Both the position numbers and the translations under genes were made by a program. Below, one piece after another: positions 1 through 9,842 of a DNA stretch of 64,000 nucleotides; within the stretch, counting starts at the first letter, position 1; the number at the start of each line of letters is the position of its first letter. Origin of the DNA: Collimonas fungivorans Ter331. Lineage in GTDB: Bacteria; Pseudomonadota; Gammaproteobacteria; Burkholderiales; Burkholderiaceae_D. The notes beneath the pieces are model-generated. The model saw only the letters and a program-made list of their open reading frames with translations, was not told the DNA's origin and searched no databases. The stretch spans positions 4,360,542-4,424,541 of the forward strand of contig NC_015856.1 in NCBI RefSeq assembly GCF_000221045.1. Direction: 5' to 3'.

Positions 1-1
1 T

Positions 2-715
2 GAAACCTTCCCGGATGGGCCGGCCAATCAAGAAGCGGCGATCTGGACGAGCGGGGGACGGAGTTGGACGCGGATGAAGCTCGCGCGTGACATGATCAAG
101 GGCGGGCACTGCGCCAATGAGGTAGAAGAAATCAAAACGCTCAAGGAGATGGGAGGCGGCAGTTGCGGCGAACATCGTCGACTGGCAGCGGCGGAGCTTC
201 GCCAGATGCATCGCACTTTGCCAGTATTTCAGGTCAAAGAATCGAACGAGGACCACAATTACGTCATCATAGGTGATTGGCGGGACCGAGAAGTCGGAAA
301 TCACGCGGTCGTGGTTGATCCTTGGCCAATGATCAAAAAGGTATATACATACGGCGAGCGGATTAATACCACTGAGCCGATTCGGCTTTTCACCACGCCC
401 CCCGGACCGCCTGAACCCAACGAGGCCCTATCCGAGGCACTCTCCGCAAGCCCAGCCGACAATTCTCGAATGGATCGCTTCACGAAAATGAGAGTGAAGC
501 GCCCAGCCGGCCCCGAAGCTGCCGGGGCCATTATTCAGGCATTAAGAAATAACGATGACGTATGGGATCAAGCGGCGGGAACAAGGAACCTCTATACGGA
601 ATATGTTGATCCAGACGGCCGTGTCTCGGCGTTCAACGATGTGCCGCCTGACTACCTCGATCACTACCTCGACGCCAAAGAGCAACTGAGATACACCTTG
701 CCCATACGAGGCTAG
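2..715 (+). CDS. Hypothetical protein with papain-like Cys/His/Asp pattern, 5' end outside window
   Basis: The frame is open from position 2, so the gene probably starts outside the window. The first internal ATG is at 74 (213 aa from there). Counting from that ATG, GGGSCGEH places a Cys at residue 31 (codon 164-166), DHNYVIIGD places a His at 61, and NHAVVVDPW places an Asp at 82. A Cys followed by a His-led beta strand and then an Asp before Pro-Trp is the arrangement of papain-fold proteases and deamidases found among bacterial toxins and type III effectors. The middle is Pro-rich and the end looks globular. The stop codon overlaps the recombinase stump that follows, so the true C-terminus may have been replaced by recombination. 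Family membership is inference from motif order only; no specific family is recognised. Confidence 0.5.
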   Translation, partial: ETFPDGPANQEAAIWTSGGRSWTRMKLARDMIKGGHCANEVEEIKTLKEMGGGSCGEHRRLAAAELRQMHRTLPVFQVKESNEDHNYVIIGDWRDREVGNHAVVVDPWPMIKKVYTYGERINTTEPIRLFTTPPGPPEPNEALSEALSASPADNSRMDRFTKMRVKRPAGPEAAGAIIQALRNNDDVWDQAAGTRNLYTEYVDPDGRVSAFNDVPPDYLDHYLDAKEQLRYTLPIRG

Positions 716-871
716 GGCATGTCTCTCTGGACACGACACACATCTACGCCGAGGTAGACCTGGAGATGAAAGCAAAGGCGGCTTGCCAGCGTTGACATCT
801 CGGGACTGTCTGCAACGTCGCGTCGTGCAGCCACGTTGCCTTCGCTCATGGCATTTCTGAAGCAACTTTAG
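712..871 (+). pseudogene. Tyrosine recombinase (integrase) C-terminal remnant, frameshifted
   Basis: Translation from 712 gives LGHVSLDTTHIYAEVDLEMK, the C-terminal signature of tyrosine recombinases: the LGH box followed by the nucleophilic Tyr in the IYAEV segment. This frame stops at 793-795. Moving to the frame at 782 continues with LASVDISG and ends LMAFLKQL at the stop 869-871, as expected for an intact family member's tail. The remnant therefore has one frameshift near 781 and lacks the N-terminal domain and most of the catalytic domain. It begins inside the last codons of the preceding ORF, marking a recombination breakpoint. Confidence 0.75.
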
Positions 872-886
872 TTTGTAGGCCATTTC

Positions 887-952
887 TTATGTGCGGGCAC
901 GAGTCAGCGGTCATTGCAGAAATTCTGACTCGAAACCGCCGCCGCAACATAA
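887..952. repeat. Imperfect palindrome downstream of integrase remnant
   Basis: TTATGTGCGG (from 887) pairs imperfectly with CCGCAACATAA (ending 952), and inside it CGAGTCAG (900-907) pairs with CTGACTCG (925-932). It sits 15 bases after the recombinase tail. By position it may be the terminal or recombination site of the lost integrase-type element; this is inference. Confidence 0.5.
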
Positions 953-967
953 ATTCCGGTACAACAT

Positions 968-1275
968 AACGCCGGCTTCAATGCGTTGTTTGAAGACGGT
1001 ACGATCCGCGAAGCAGCATGCTGGGCGCACATGCGGCGCAAGTTCTACGATCTGCACGCGGCCGGCCGACGGCCTTGACTACCGAAACGTTGCGCCGGAT
1101 CGCCGAGCTGTATCTGATCGAGGTCGAAATCCGGGGCAAACCGCCCGACGAACGAAGACAGATTCGCCAGGGCCATTCTCGCCCGCTGGTCGACGACCTG
1201 GAACGTTGGTTGCACGCCACACTGGAGACGTTGTCGCGCAAGTCCGACACGACGGCGGTGATCCTGTATCTGTGC
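968..1275 (+). pseudogene. IS66-family transposase (TnpC) internal fragment, frameshifted
   Basis: The frame from about 968 reads [20 protein letters not shown] then RRKFYDLHA, and stops near 1077. A second frame continues with [29 protein letters not shown] and LETLSRKSDTTAVILY, ending about 1275. These are consecutive conserved segments of the IS66 DDE transposase catalytic region. Both ends of the gene and the terminal inverted repeats are missing, and there is a frameshift between the two parts, so the fragment cannot be functional. It shows that the region left of groESL has been a target for mobile elements. Confidence 0.85.
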
Positions 1276-1737
1276 CTTCATCAATTCCTTTGCGCGGCAT
1301 AGTTATTCTGACCTTGACGATTTTGCACAGGGGATGACGGCAAGCGCACAATTTTCCTCCACTGCAATCCAAAGAGACCGCCTTGTCGATCAAATTAATC
1401 TGATACCGACCGAACGTTCATATCGTGTCGAAATGACGTAAGTCTATTGCCGCATTTTACCACCACAAAAATATTGCAAATTAGAAATAATATTTCGTTC
1501 CTTCGTTGGAGAGATTCGATCGCGGTCTCACCAACTCAGCTGTAATGACGTTGTTAGTTCGTAGCGAAAATAAAATAAATTCCAGCTTTAAAAACAAATG
1601 AAAACAAATGCAATCGCTTTTTAACATACTGGCCTCACAAAAATACTATAAATCGTTGATTTAATAGAGAAAAAACTTTCGGAGAAATTTAATCGAATTT
1701 CGGAGAAATTTAATCGCGGACAGAAGCCGAATGCGGG
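1276..1737. other. AT-rich intergenic region upstream of groESL
   Basis: No ORF with coding character is seen here. From about 1440 to 1720 the sequence is clearly AT-rich compared with the flanking genes. Its right end carries a short tandem repeat and then the groESL promoter. Confidence 0.6.
1677..1716 (+). repeat. Tandem 19-base direct repeat, period 21
   Basis: Two identical copies of a 19-base unit containing GGAGAAATTTAATCG lie at 1677-1695 and 1698-1716. They are 20-60 bases upstream of the groESL promoter. They could be regulatory half-sites or simple duplication; nothing else in the window matches them. Confidence 0.7.
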
Positions 1738-1767
1738 CTTGAAAAATCGACAGAGCGTCCCTATACT
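1738..1767 (+). promoter_or_regulatory. groESL promoter, overlapping sigma70 and sigma32-like elements
   Basis: TTGAAA (1739-1744) and TATACT (1762-1767) are separated by 17 bases, a near-consensus sigma70 promoter. The same stretch reads CTTGAAA, 14 bases, CCCTATACT, which also resembles the heat-shock sigma32 pattern. The CIRCE operator overlaps the end of the -10 box. Confidence 0.7.
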
Positions 1768-1793
1768 TAGCACTCGTTAGGAGAGAGTGCTAA
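1767..1793. promoter_or_regulatory. CIRCE operator (HrcA binding site)
   Basis: TTAGCACTC (1767-1775), a 9-base spacer, then GAGTGCTAA (1785-1793) is an exact match to the CIRCE consensus inverted repeat. HrcA is the known repressor of groESL and dnaK operons through this element. The site covers the expected transcription start, so bound HrcA would block initiation. No hrcA gene is in the window. Confidence 0.95.
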
Positions 1794-1912
1794 CAATCTC
1801 CTCGACCTAGTCACTGTGCGGCGCATCCATATAGCAAAGCAGAGCGGTCAGTCCACTTTGCTGCGATGTTGCTGCAAATACAAATAACCTGTTGAATCTC
1901 AAGGAGTCACAT

Positions 1913-2206
1913 ATGAATCTTCGTCCTTTGCACGATCGCGTCATCGTCAAGCGTCTCGACCAAGAAACTAAAACTGCATCCGGCATCGTGCTGCCAGACG
2001 CTGCTGCTGAAAAGCCGGACCAGGGTGAAGTCCTGGCCGTAGGCAACGGCAAGATCCTGGAGAACGGCAACGTCCGCGCGCTGGCAGTCAAGGTTGGCGA
2101 CCGCGTTCTGTTCGGCAAATACTCCGGCCAGGCTGTCAAGATCGACGGCCAGGAACTGCTGGTGATGCGCGAAGAAGACTTGTTTGCCGTAGTCGAAGGC
2201 AAGTAA
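1913..2206 (+). CDS. groES: Co-chaperonin GroES
   Basis: GroES is the 10-kDa heptameric lid of the GroEL folding chamber in the cytoplasm. The 97-aa product begins [15 protein letters not shown] and has the mobile loop around residues 18-34 ([11 protein letters not shown]) that contacts the GroEL apical domain, and ends DLFAVVEGK. The length is normal for the family. The start at 1913 is chosen because AAGGAG lies about 7 bases before this ATG; a TTG 21 bases upstream is in frame but lacks a site. It is the first gene of the CIRCE/HrcA-controlled groES-groEL operon, 108 bases before groEL. Confidence 0.98.
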   Translation: MNLRPLHDRVIVKRLDQETKTASGIVLPDAAAEKPDQGEVLAVGNGKILENGNVRALAVKVGDRVLFGKYSGQAVKIDGQELLVMREEDLFAVVEGK

Positions 2207-2311
2207 TTTCGGTTAATCCGGGATTTTCCGACTGACCGGCGCCTGGCGCCCCTTTCGGATCCCTGCGTTATCCAAGCTACACAATCGAATTCAACCTATT
2301 CAGGAGAATAA

Positions 2312-3967
<1,656 letters not shown>

Positions 3968-3969
3968 TT

Positions 3970-4002
3970 ACAAAGGCCGGCACTCTTCCGGCCTTTGTAA
4001 AA
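3970..4002 (+). terminator. Hairpin after groEL
   Basis: ACAAAGGCCGG (3970-3980) pairs perfectly with CCGGCCTTTGT (3988-3998) around a 7-base loop, directly after the groEL stop. The run of T after it is poor, so termination may be partial. Confidence 0.6.
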
Positions 4003-4021
4003 CATCTGTTGTTGCTTTATG

Positions 4022-4058
4022 AAAAAGCCTGCGATGGTTATCCGTCGCGGGCTTTTTT
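4022..4058 (+). terminator. Rho-independent terminator of groESL
   Basis: AAAAAGCCTGCGA (4022-4034) pairs with TCGCGGGCTTTTTT (4045-4058). The stem is GC-rich at its core and followed by a T run, a better intrinsic terminator than the hairpin just upstream. Confidence 0.75.
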
Positions 4059-4078
4059 ACATCGCGCTCCGTAGTCCG

Positions 4079-4137
4079 TTAAATGGGGGCGGAGTAATTT
4101 TCGCAAAAAACGCGAAAAAAACTCCGACCCCATTTAA
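4079..4137. repeat. REP-like extended palindrome
   Basis: TTAAATGGGGGCGGAGT (4079-4095) is the inverted complement of ACTCCGACCCCATTTAA (4121-4137) with one mismatch. The inner TTTTCGC and GCGAAAA also pair, so the whole 59 bases can fold into one long hairpin. It lies between groEL and metN with no gene inside. It resembles the intergenic REP-type repeats of betaproteobacteria; the family is not identified. Confidence 0.75.
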
Positions 4138-4299
4138 CTGCGTCTGCGGTGTTTGCATAGACACGACGGTAATAACGCCATGCCTAAATGTTCCTTCCCA
4201 TGGTTGATAAACGCTTATAAAATAAGCACCTACTAAAATACATAACGGCGGCGAGATTGTTGATGTTTATGCAATCAGCTGCCTTTTTTTCATTCTGAG

Positions 4300-5349
4300 A
4301 TGATAGAAATCAAAGCAGTCACCCAGCGCTTCAACGGCGCCCGCGGGCCGGTCGATGCGGTGCGCAACGTCAGCCTGTCGATCCGCAAAGGGGAAATCTT
4401 CGGCATCATCGGCCGCAGCGGCGCCGGCAAGAGCACTCTGGTGCGTTGCCTCAACCTGCTGAACCGCCCTACTTCCGGCAACATCATCGTCGACGGCAAG
4501 GACCTGACCGCGCTCGACGCCGAACAGCTGCGCGGCGCGCGGCGGGAAATCGGCATGATTTTCCAGCACTTCAACCTGCTGTCGTCGCGCACCGTATACG
4601 ACAACATCGCGCTGCCGCTGGAACTGGCCGGCTTGTCGAAAAGCGAGATCGCTAAAAAGGTCACGCCGCTGCTGGAACTGGTCGGGCTGACCGCGCTCAA
4701 GGACAGTTATCCGGCGCAGATCAGCGGCGGCCAGAAGCAGCGTGTCGGCATCGCGCGGGCCTTGGCGAATGAGCCGAAAGTCTTGTTGTCGGACGAAGCC
4801 ACCTCGGCGCTCGATCCGGAAACCACCCGCTCTATCCTGGAACTGCTGCGCAAGATCAATCGCGAACTGGGCTTGACCATCGTCTTGATCACGCACCAGA
4901 TGGAAGTCATCAAGATGATCTGCGACCGCATGGCGGTGATGGAAAGCGGCGAAGTGATCGAGCACGGCGAAGTGCTCGAACTGTTCCGCTCGCCCAAGCA
5001 CGAAGTCACGCGCGCCCTGATCGGCGACGTGATTGCCCAGGAACTGCCGCAAGGCGTCTTGCAGCGGCTGCGCGCACGGCTGGCGCAGAGCGATGCCGGT
5101 AGCGGCACCGACCACCTGTTCCGGTTTGCCTTCACCGGCTCCGGCGTCGACCAGCCCCTGCTGTCGGAAGCGGTGCGCAAGTTCGACCTGGATTTCAATA
5201 TCCTGCACGGCCAGATCGATGAAATACAAGGGCAGGCGTTCGGTTCGCTGGCGATCCTGGCCAACGGCACCAGTGAAAACATCGCCGCCGCCATGGCTTA
5301 CCTGACGGCCCAGGGCGTCACCGTTGAGGAGTTGAACCATGTCATCTGA
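4300..5349 (+). CDS. metN: Methionine ABC transporter ATP-binding protein MetN
   Basis: MetN powers uptake of D- and L-methionine with MetI and MetQ. The 349-aa protein has the Walker A loop GRSGAGKST (38-46), a Q-loop region, the ABC signature SGGQKQR (about 142-148) and Walker B VLLSDEAT (about 161-168). The C-terminal part, roughly 270-345, fits the NIL/ACT-like domain through which methionine inhibits transport in the E. coli protein. The ATG at 4300 lacks a strong Shine-Dalgarno but matches the usual MIEIK-type start. It overlaps metI by 11 bases, so translation is probably coupled. No SAM riboswitch was recognised in the 160 bases upstream. Confidence 0.93.
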   Translation: MIEIKAVTQRFNGARGPVDAVRNVSLSIRKGEIFGIIGRSGAGKSTLVRCLNLLNRPTSGNIIVDGKDLTALDAEQLRGARREIGMIFQHFNLLSSRTVYDNIALPLELAGLSKSEIAKKVTPLLELVGLTALKDSYPAQISGGQKQRVGIARALANEPKVLLSDEATSALDPETTRSILELLRKINRELGLTIVLITHQMEVIKMICDRMAVMESGEVIEHGEVLELFRSPKHEVTRALIGDVIAQELPQGVLQRLRARLAQSDAGSGTDHLFRFAFTGSGVDQPLLSEAVRKFDLDFNILHGQIDEIQGQAFGSLAILANGTSENIAAAMAYLTAQGVTVEELNHVI

Positions 5350-5992
5350 AATGCTCGATCTGTTCTTGTCGTCTTTCGGGGAAACCCTGATGATGGTCGG
5401 CATCTCCGGCATCCTCGGCGCCCTGCTTGGCGTGCCGCTGGGAATCGCGCTGCACCTGACCGGCCGCGATGGCGTGCTGCCGCATCCGCTGTTCAACCGG
5501 GTGGCCGGGCTGATCGTCAATGCGGTGCGTTCGACGCCGTTCATCATCCTGCTGGTGGCGGTGATTCCGTTCACGCGCTTTTTTGTCGGCACCTCGATCG
5601 GCACCGCGGCGGCGATCGTGCCGCTGACGATCGCTTCCGCGCCGTTCATCGCACGCCTGGTGGAAACCGCGTTGCGCGAAGTCGAGCGCGGCCTGATCGA
5701 AGCAGCGCAAGCGATGGGCGCCACCACCTGGCAGATCGTCTACAAGGTGCTGGTGCCGGAAGCCTTCGCCGGCATCGTCGCCGGCCTGACGATTACCTTC
5801 GTCAGCCTGGTCGGCTACTCGGCGATGGCAGGCGCCATCGGCGGCGGCGGCCTGGGCGACCTCGGCATACGCTACGGTTACCAGCGTTTCCTGCCTGAGG
5901 TGATGCTGCTGGTGGTGGTGATCCTGATCGTGTTTGTGCAACTGGTGCAGACGCTGGGCGACATCCTGGTGCGCCGCCTCAGCCATCGCTGA
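5339..5992 (+). CDS. metI: Methionine ABC transporter permease MetI
   Basis: MetI is the inner-membrane channel of the methionine importer. The 217-aa product is the usual length, has several hydrophobic segments (for example [20 protein letters not shown] and [11 protein letters not shown]) and the EAA-loop sequence [20 protein letters not shown] that docks onto MetN. The start lies inside the end of metN, a typical coupled arrangement, and metQ follows after about 65 bases. The closing residues VRRLSHR are a positively charged cytoplasmic tail. Confidence 0.93.
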   Translation: MSSEMLDLFLSSFGETLMMVGISGILGALLGVPLGIALHLTGRDGVLPHPLFNRVAGLIVNAVRSTPFIILLVAVIPFTRFFVGTSIGTAAAIVPLTIASAPFIARLVETALREVERGLIEAAQAMGATTWQIVYKVLVPEAFAGIVAGLTITFVSLVGYSAMAGAIGGGGLGDLGIRYGYQRFLPEVMLLVVVILIVFVQLVQTLGDILVRRLSHR

Positions 5993-6058
5993 TTTTTTCG
6001 GGACCCTGCGCACGCAGTTGCTGGCGCCGGACCTGCCATGATTTTTGAAAGGAAGAAA

Positions 6059-6868
6059 ATGAATCGTCGTCAATTAGTACAGTTCTTTACCGGCCTGGGC
6101 CTGATCGCAGGCTTGAGCGCTGCTCCCGTCAGCGCTGTCTTCGCGCAGGACAAACCGATCAAGATCGGCGCCACCGGCGGTCCGCATGCGCAGATCCTGG
6201 AAGTGGTCAAGAAAGTCGCGGCCAAGGATGGCTTGACTATCCAGATCGTCGAATTCAGCGATTACATCCAGCCCAACGCCGCACTGGCTGCCGGCGACCT
6301 GGACGCCAACAGCTACCAGCACTTGCCTTACCTGGAAGCGCAGATCAAGGACCGCGGCTACAAGCTGGTCAATGTCGGCTACACCATCACTTTCCCGATG
6401 GGCGTGTATTCGAAGAAAATCAAGTCGCTCAAGGACCTGAAAACCGGCGCCCGTGTCGGCGTGCCTAACGATCCGACCAACGGCGGCCGTGCCCTGCTGC
6501 TGCTGCAGGCGCAAGGCGTATTGAAGCTGAAAGCGGATGCCGGCTTGAAAGCGACGCCGCTGGATATCGTGGACAATCCGAAGAAACTGAAGATCGTCGA
6601 AATCGATGCGGCCCAGCTGCCGCGCTCGCTGGATGACCTCGATGCAGCAGCGATCAACGGCAACTACGCCGAATCGGCCGGGCTGGATCCGACCAAGGAC
6701 GGCATCGCCATCGAAGCAGCGAAAGGTCCGTACGCCAATGTCATCGCAGTGCGTGCCGCCGACAAGGACAAGCCGTGGGTGGCCAAGCTGGTCAAGGCTT
6801 ACCACAGCCCTGAAGTCAAACAGTATGTCGTGGACCAGTTCAAGAGTTCGGTGATTCCGGCCTGGTAA
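6059..6868 (+). CDS. metQ: Methionine-binding periplasmic protein MetQ (NlpA family)
   Basis: MetQ captures methionine and delivers it to MetNI. The 269-aa form starting MNRRQLVQFF is preferred because AAGGAAG lies just before this ATG; an ATG 21 bases upstream is in frame. Residues 1 to about 31 form a Sec signal peptide ending VFAQ. There is no lipobox Cys, unlike the E. coli lipoprotein, so the mature protein is predicted to be soluble in the periplasm. The mature part begins KPIKIGATGGPHAQI, the NlpA-family opening, and includes FPMGVYSKKIKSLKDL. It is the last gene of metNIQ, with a terminator 28 bases after the stop. Confidence 0.92.
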   Translation: MNRRQLVQFFTGLGLIAGLSAAPVSAVFAQDKPIKIGATGGPHAQILEVVKKVAAKDGLTIQIVEFSDYIQPNAALAAGDLDANSYQHLPYLEAQIKDRGYKLVNVGYTITFPMGVYSKKIKSLKDLKTGARVGVPNDPTNGGRALLLLQAQGVLKLKADAGLKATPLDIVDNPKKLKIVEIDAAQLPRSLDDLDAAAINGNYAESAGLDPTKDGIAIEAAKGPYANVIAVRAADKDKPWVAKLVKAYHSPEVKQYVVDQFKSSVIPAW

Positions 6869-6896
6869 TCCAGGTTAAAAACACACGACAAAACAC

Positions 6897-6934
6897 AAAA
6901 GCCCGCGCTGCATATGCAACGCGGGCTTTTTTTT
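6897..6934 (+). terminator. Rho-independent terminator of metNIQ
   Basis: AAAAGCCCGCG (6897-6907) pairs with CGCGGGCTTTT (6920-6930), followed by more T. This is a strong intrinsic terminator for the plus-strand operon. Confidence 0.85.
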
Positions 6935-6965
6935 CGCCGCGATTTATCTCATCGCGGCGAAAAAG
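6929..6965 (-). terminator. Terminator of TAA-1 (minus strand)
   Basis: TTTTCGCCGCGAT and ATCGCGGCGAAAAA form a stem just beyond the TAA-1 stop at 6969. Read on the minus strand the hairpin is followed by a T run (6924-6934), so it can terminate the adhesin transcript where it meets metNIQ head-on. Confidence 0.7.
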
Positions 6966-6968
6966 CGC

Positions 6969-9842
6969 TTACTGCCACCGCAAGCCGTAGCCAACGCTCA
7001 AACCGGTATTGGTGCCGGTGGAGCTGACACCGATGCCCCAGGCGCTATTGCCCTTCTTGCTGACCGACCTGAATTGCAAGGACAGCGCACCGTAACCCTG
7101 GTAGGAGCCGATGCCGACGCCCAAGCCCTTTTCGCCGCCGTACAAGGTCGGCATCACTGCACCCGTCGCGGCCATGCTCATGGCGATGCCGGCATAGGCG
7201 ATACGCTTGATGTCGCCGATCTGGTTCTGTATGTCGCGCAGCTGGGACACATTCACGGCGTCGGTCAGGTTGATCCCTGGCGCGACGTTGGTGATGCGGC
7301 GTTCGCTGCCGGCGGCGCCGACCGATACTGTATTGGCCTGGTTCGCTATCGAGTAGGCGCCCAGCGCCACCGAACGGTTCGCCGTAGCCTGGGCGCCGGC
7401 GCCCAGCGCTACTGCGTCGTTGCCGGAAGCCAGTGCATCGTTGCCGACTGCCACGGTCGGATCGCCGGTGGCGCGGGCGTTATAGCCGATCGCTACCGAA
7501 CCTGCTTGCGACGCCAGGGCGCGGAAGCCGACTGCCGTAGTGTTGGTGTCGGTCGCTTGCGCATTCGAACCGATCGCCGTTGCGCCGTCCTTGGTCGCTT
7601 GCGCACACAGGCCCAAACCGGTGGCGTCGACGCCGCTGACACTACCGCAGGTGGCGGCGTTCACATTGTTGATGGTCGTGCCGCTGGTGCCGCGGGTGCG
7701 TACGCTGCCGTTGCTGTTGGCGCCGCCTATGGTCGTCGCGCCGATGGTGGCGCCATTAGCGTTAGCTGCCGTGGATGCGTCGACCAGCGGCTTCAAGGAA
7801 GTCGATAATGAAGCCGCGCCATTGGCCATATTGCTGAGGCCGGTCGACAGCGAACCCACTTGACTCAGGCCTGTCGACAAGGAAGAAATTCCTGTCGACA
7901 AAGAGGCGATACCGCTCGATGTCGAGCTCGACAGCGAACTCACATTGCTGGTGGTGGCGGACAATCCCGTCGACAAGGAATTGACGTTCGACGTATTGCT
8001 GGACAGTCCGGTCGACAGCGAATTGATGCTGCTGGTGTTGGTCGACAAAGCGGTCGACGTCGAGGTCGACAGCGAACCGACATTGCTGTTGGTGGTGCTC
8101 AGGCCGGTCGACAGCGAACCGAGGCCGGCCGAGGTCGAAGTCGACAGCGAGTTCAACTGGCTGACGTTGACCGCGTCGAAGTTTTCCGTACCGGCGGCGA
8201 CGTTGATGATCTGCCGCTCCTTGCCCACCGAACCGACCGACACCACATTGTCACGGTCTGTACCGAGCACCGACTGATTGGCCGAATTAGCGCCGATCGC
8301 CACCGAATTCGAACCGGTGCTCACCTTCGCATCATCCGAACCATCCAGCTTACCGTCCGCCTTGAAATAATTGGCGACACCCGATTTCTGCAGGTTGGAA
8401 ACGCCGGTCGACAGTGAACTTACATTGCTGTTCACGGTGCTCAAGCCGCTCGAAGTAGAAGTCGACAGGGAATCCACGTTGCTGTTGGCGCTGCTCAGGC
8501 CGGTCGAAGCCGAGGTCGACAGCGAGGCGATACCGGTTGATGTCGAGGTCGACAGCGACGAGACGTTGCTGCTGGTTGTGCTCAGGACGGTCGAAGTTGA
8601 GGTCGACAGGGAATCCACGTTGCTGTTGGCTGTACTCAGGCCGGTCGAAGTCGAGGTCGACAACGACGAGACATTGCTGTTGGTCGTGCTCAGGCCGGTC
8701 GAAGTCGAGGTCGACAGCGAAGCGATGCCCGTCGAAGCCGAAGTCGACAACGATGTGACATTGCTGTTGGTGGTGCTCAAACCTGTGGAAGTCGAGGTCG
8801 ACAGGGAATTCACATTGCTGTTGGCGGTGCTGAGGCCGGTCGAAGTCGAGGTCGACAGCGATGTCACGCTGCTGTTGGCCGTGCTCAGGCCGGTCGAAGT
8901 CGAGGTCGACAGCGAAGCGATGCCGGTCGAAGTCGAAGTCGACAGCGATGAGACATTGCTGTTGGTTGTACTCAGGCCGGTCGAAGTTGAAGTCGACAGC
9001 GAATCCACATTGCTGTTGGCTGTGCTCAGGCCGGTCGAGGTTGAAGTCGACAAGGAATCCACATTGCTGTTGGCGGTGCTCAGGCCGGTAGAAGTCGAGG
9101 TCGATAGCGAACTGATGCCGGTGGAAGTCGAGGTCGACAGCGATGAAACGTTGCTGTTGGTGGTGCTCAGGCCGGTCGAGGTTGAAGTCGACAGCGAATC
9201 CACGTTGCTGTTAGCGGTGCTGAGGCCGGTCGAAGTTGATGTCGACAGCGACGTCACGCTGCTGTTGGCGCTGCTCAGGCCAGTTGAAGTCGATGTCGAC
9301 AGCGAAGTAATGCCCGTCGAAGCCGAAGTCGACAGCGACGAAACGTTACTGTTGGTAGTGCTCAGGCCGGTCGAGGTTGAAGTCGACAGGGAATCCACGC
9401 TGCTGTTGGCTGTGCTCAAGCCGGTCGAAGTAGACGTCGACAGCGACGTCACGCTACTGTTGACAGTGCTCAGGCCGGTCGAAGTCGATGTCGACAGCGA
9501 AGTAATGCCGGTCGAAGCCGAAGTCGACAACGATGTGACATTGCTGTTGGTGGTGCTCAAACCTGTGGAAGTCGAGGTCGACAGGGAATTCACATTGCTG
9601 TTGGCTGTGCTGAGGCCGATCGAAGTCGAGGTCGACAGCGATGTCACGCTGCTGTTGGCGGTGCTCAGGCCGGTCGAAGTCGAGGTCGACAGCGAAGCGA
9701 TGCCGGTCGAAGTCGAAGTCGACAGCGATGAGACATTGCTGTTGGTTGTACTCAGGCCGGTCGAAGTTGAAGTCGACAGCGAATCCACATTGCTGTTGGC
9801 TGTGCTCAGGCCGGTCGAGGTTGAAGTCGACAAGGAATCCAC
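6969..9842 (-). CDS. Trimeric autotransporter adhesin TAA-1, C-terminal part (split gene)
   Basis: This 957-aa frame is the stalk, second head and membrane anchor of a trimeric autotransporter (type Vc secretion). It consists of SLSTSTSTG / LSTTNSNV stalk repeats, a neck motif ERQIINVAAGT, a short second stalk, YadA-like head repeats (GATAIGSNAQATDTN, GSVAIGYNARATGD), a second neck ERRITNVAPG and the C-terminal YadA beta-barrel anchor with GVGIGSYQGYGALSLQFRS. It has no signal peptide. The same frame stays open upstream to 9932 and, apart from one stop at 9933-9935, joins the N-terminal half. The ATG at 9842 is internal to a stalk repeat and is unlikely to be a real start. The break is probably an assembly artefact; with it removed the gene spans 6969-11006, about 1345 aa. 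Confidence 0.85.
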   Translation of the reverse strand: MDSLSTSTSTGLSTANSNVDSLSTSTSTGLSTTNSNVSSLSTSTSTGIASLSTSTSTGLSTANSSVTSLSTSTSIGLSTANSNVNSLSTSTSTGLSTTNSNVTSLSTSASTGITSLSTSTSTGLSTVNSSVTSLSTSTSTGLSTANSSVDSLSTSTSTGLSTTNSNVSSLSTSASTGITSLSTSTSTGLSSANSSVTSLSTSTSTGLSTANSNVDSLSTSTSTGLSTTNSNVSSLSTSTSTGISSLSTSTSTGLSTANSNVDSLSTSTSTGLSTANSNVDSLSTSTSTGLSTTNSNVSSLSTSTSTGIASLSTSTSTGLSTANSSVTSLSTSTSTGLSTANSNVNSLSTSTSTGLSTTNSNVTSLSTSASTGIASLSTSTSTGLSTTNSNVSSLSTSTSTGLSTANSNVDSLSTSTSTVLSTTSSNVSSLSTSTSTGIASLSTSASTGLSSANSNVDSLSTSTSSGLSTVNSNVSSLSTGVSNLQKSGVANYFKADGKLDGSDDAKVSTGSNSVAIGANSANQSVLGTDRDNVVSVGSVGKERQIINVAAGTENFDAVNVSQLNSLSTSTSAGLGSLSTGLSTTNSNVGSLSTSTSTALSTNTSSINSLSTGLSSNTSNVNSLSTGLSATTSNVSSLSSSTSSGIASLSTGISSLSTGLSQVGSLSTGLSNMANGAASLSTSLKPLVDASTAANANGATIGATTIGGANSNGSVRTRGTSGTTINNVNAATCGSVSGVDATGLGLCAQATKDGATAIGSNAQATDTNTTAVGFRALASQAGSVAIGYNARATGDPTVAVGNDALASGNDAVALGAGAQATANRSVALGAYSIANQANTVSVGAAGSERRITNVAPGINLTDAVNVSQLRDIQNQIGDIKRIAYAGIAMSMAATGAVMPTLYGGEKGLGVGIGSYQGYGALSLQFRSVSKKGNSAWGIGVSSTGTNTGLSVGYGLRWQ

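Noticed and set aside
4019-4207. 62-codon frame after groEL
   Set aside because: It covers the terminator and the REP-like palindrome.
4140-4299. SAM riboswitch or MetJ box before metN
   Set aside because: No matching structure or repeat was found in this stretch.
9515-9842. ATG at 9842 as a true start of a separate 957-aa protein
   Set aside because: It lies inside a stalk repeat, has no ribosome binding site or signal peptide, and the frame continues to the stop cluster.
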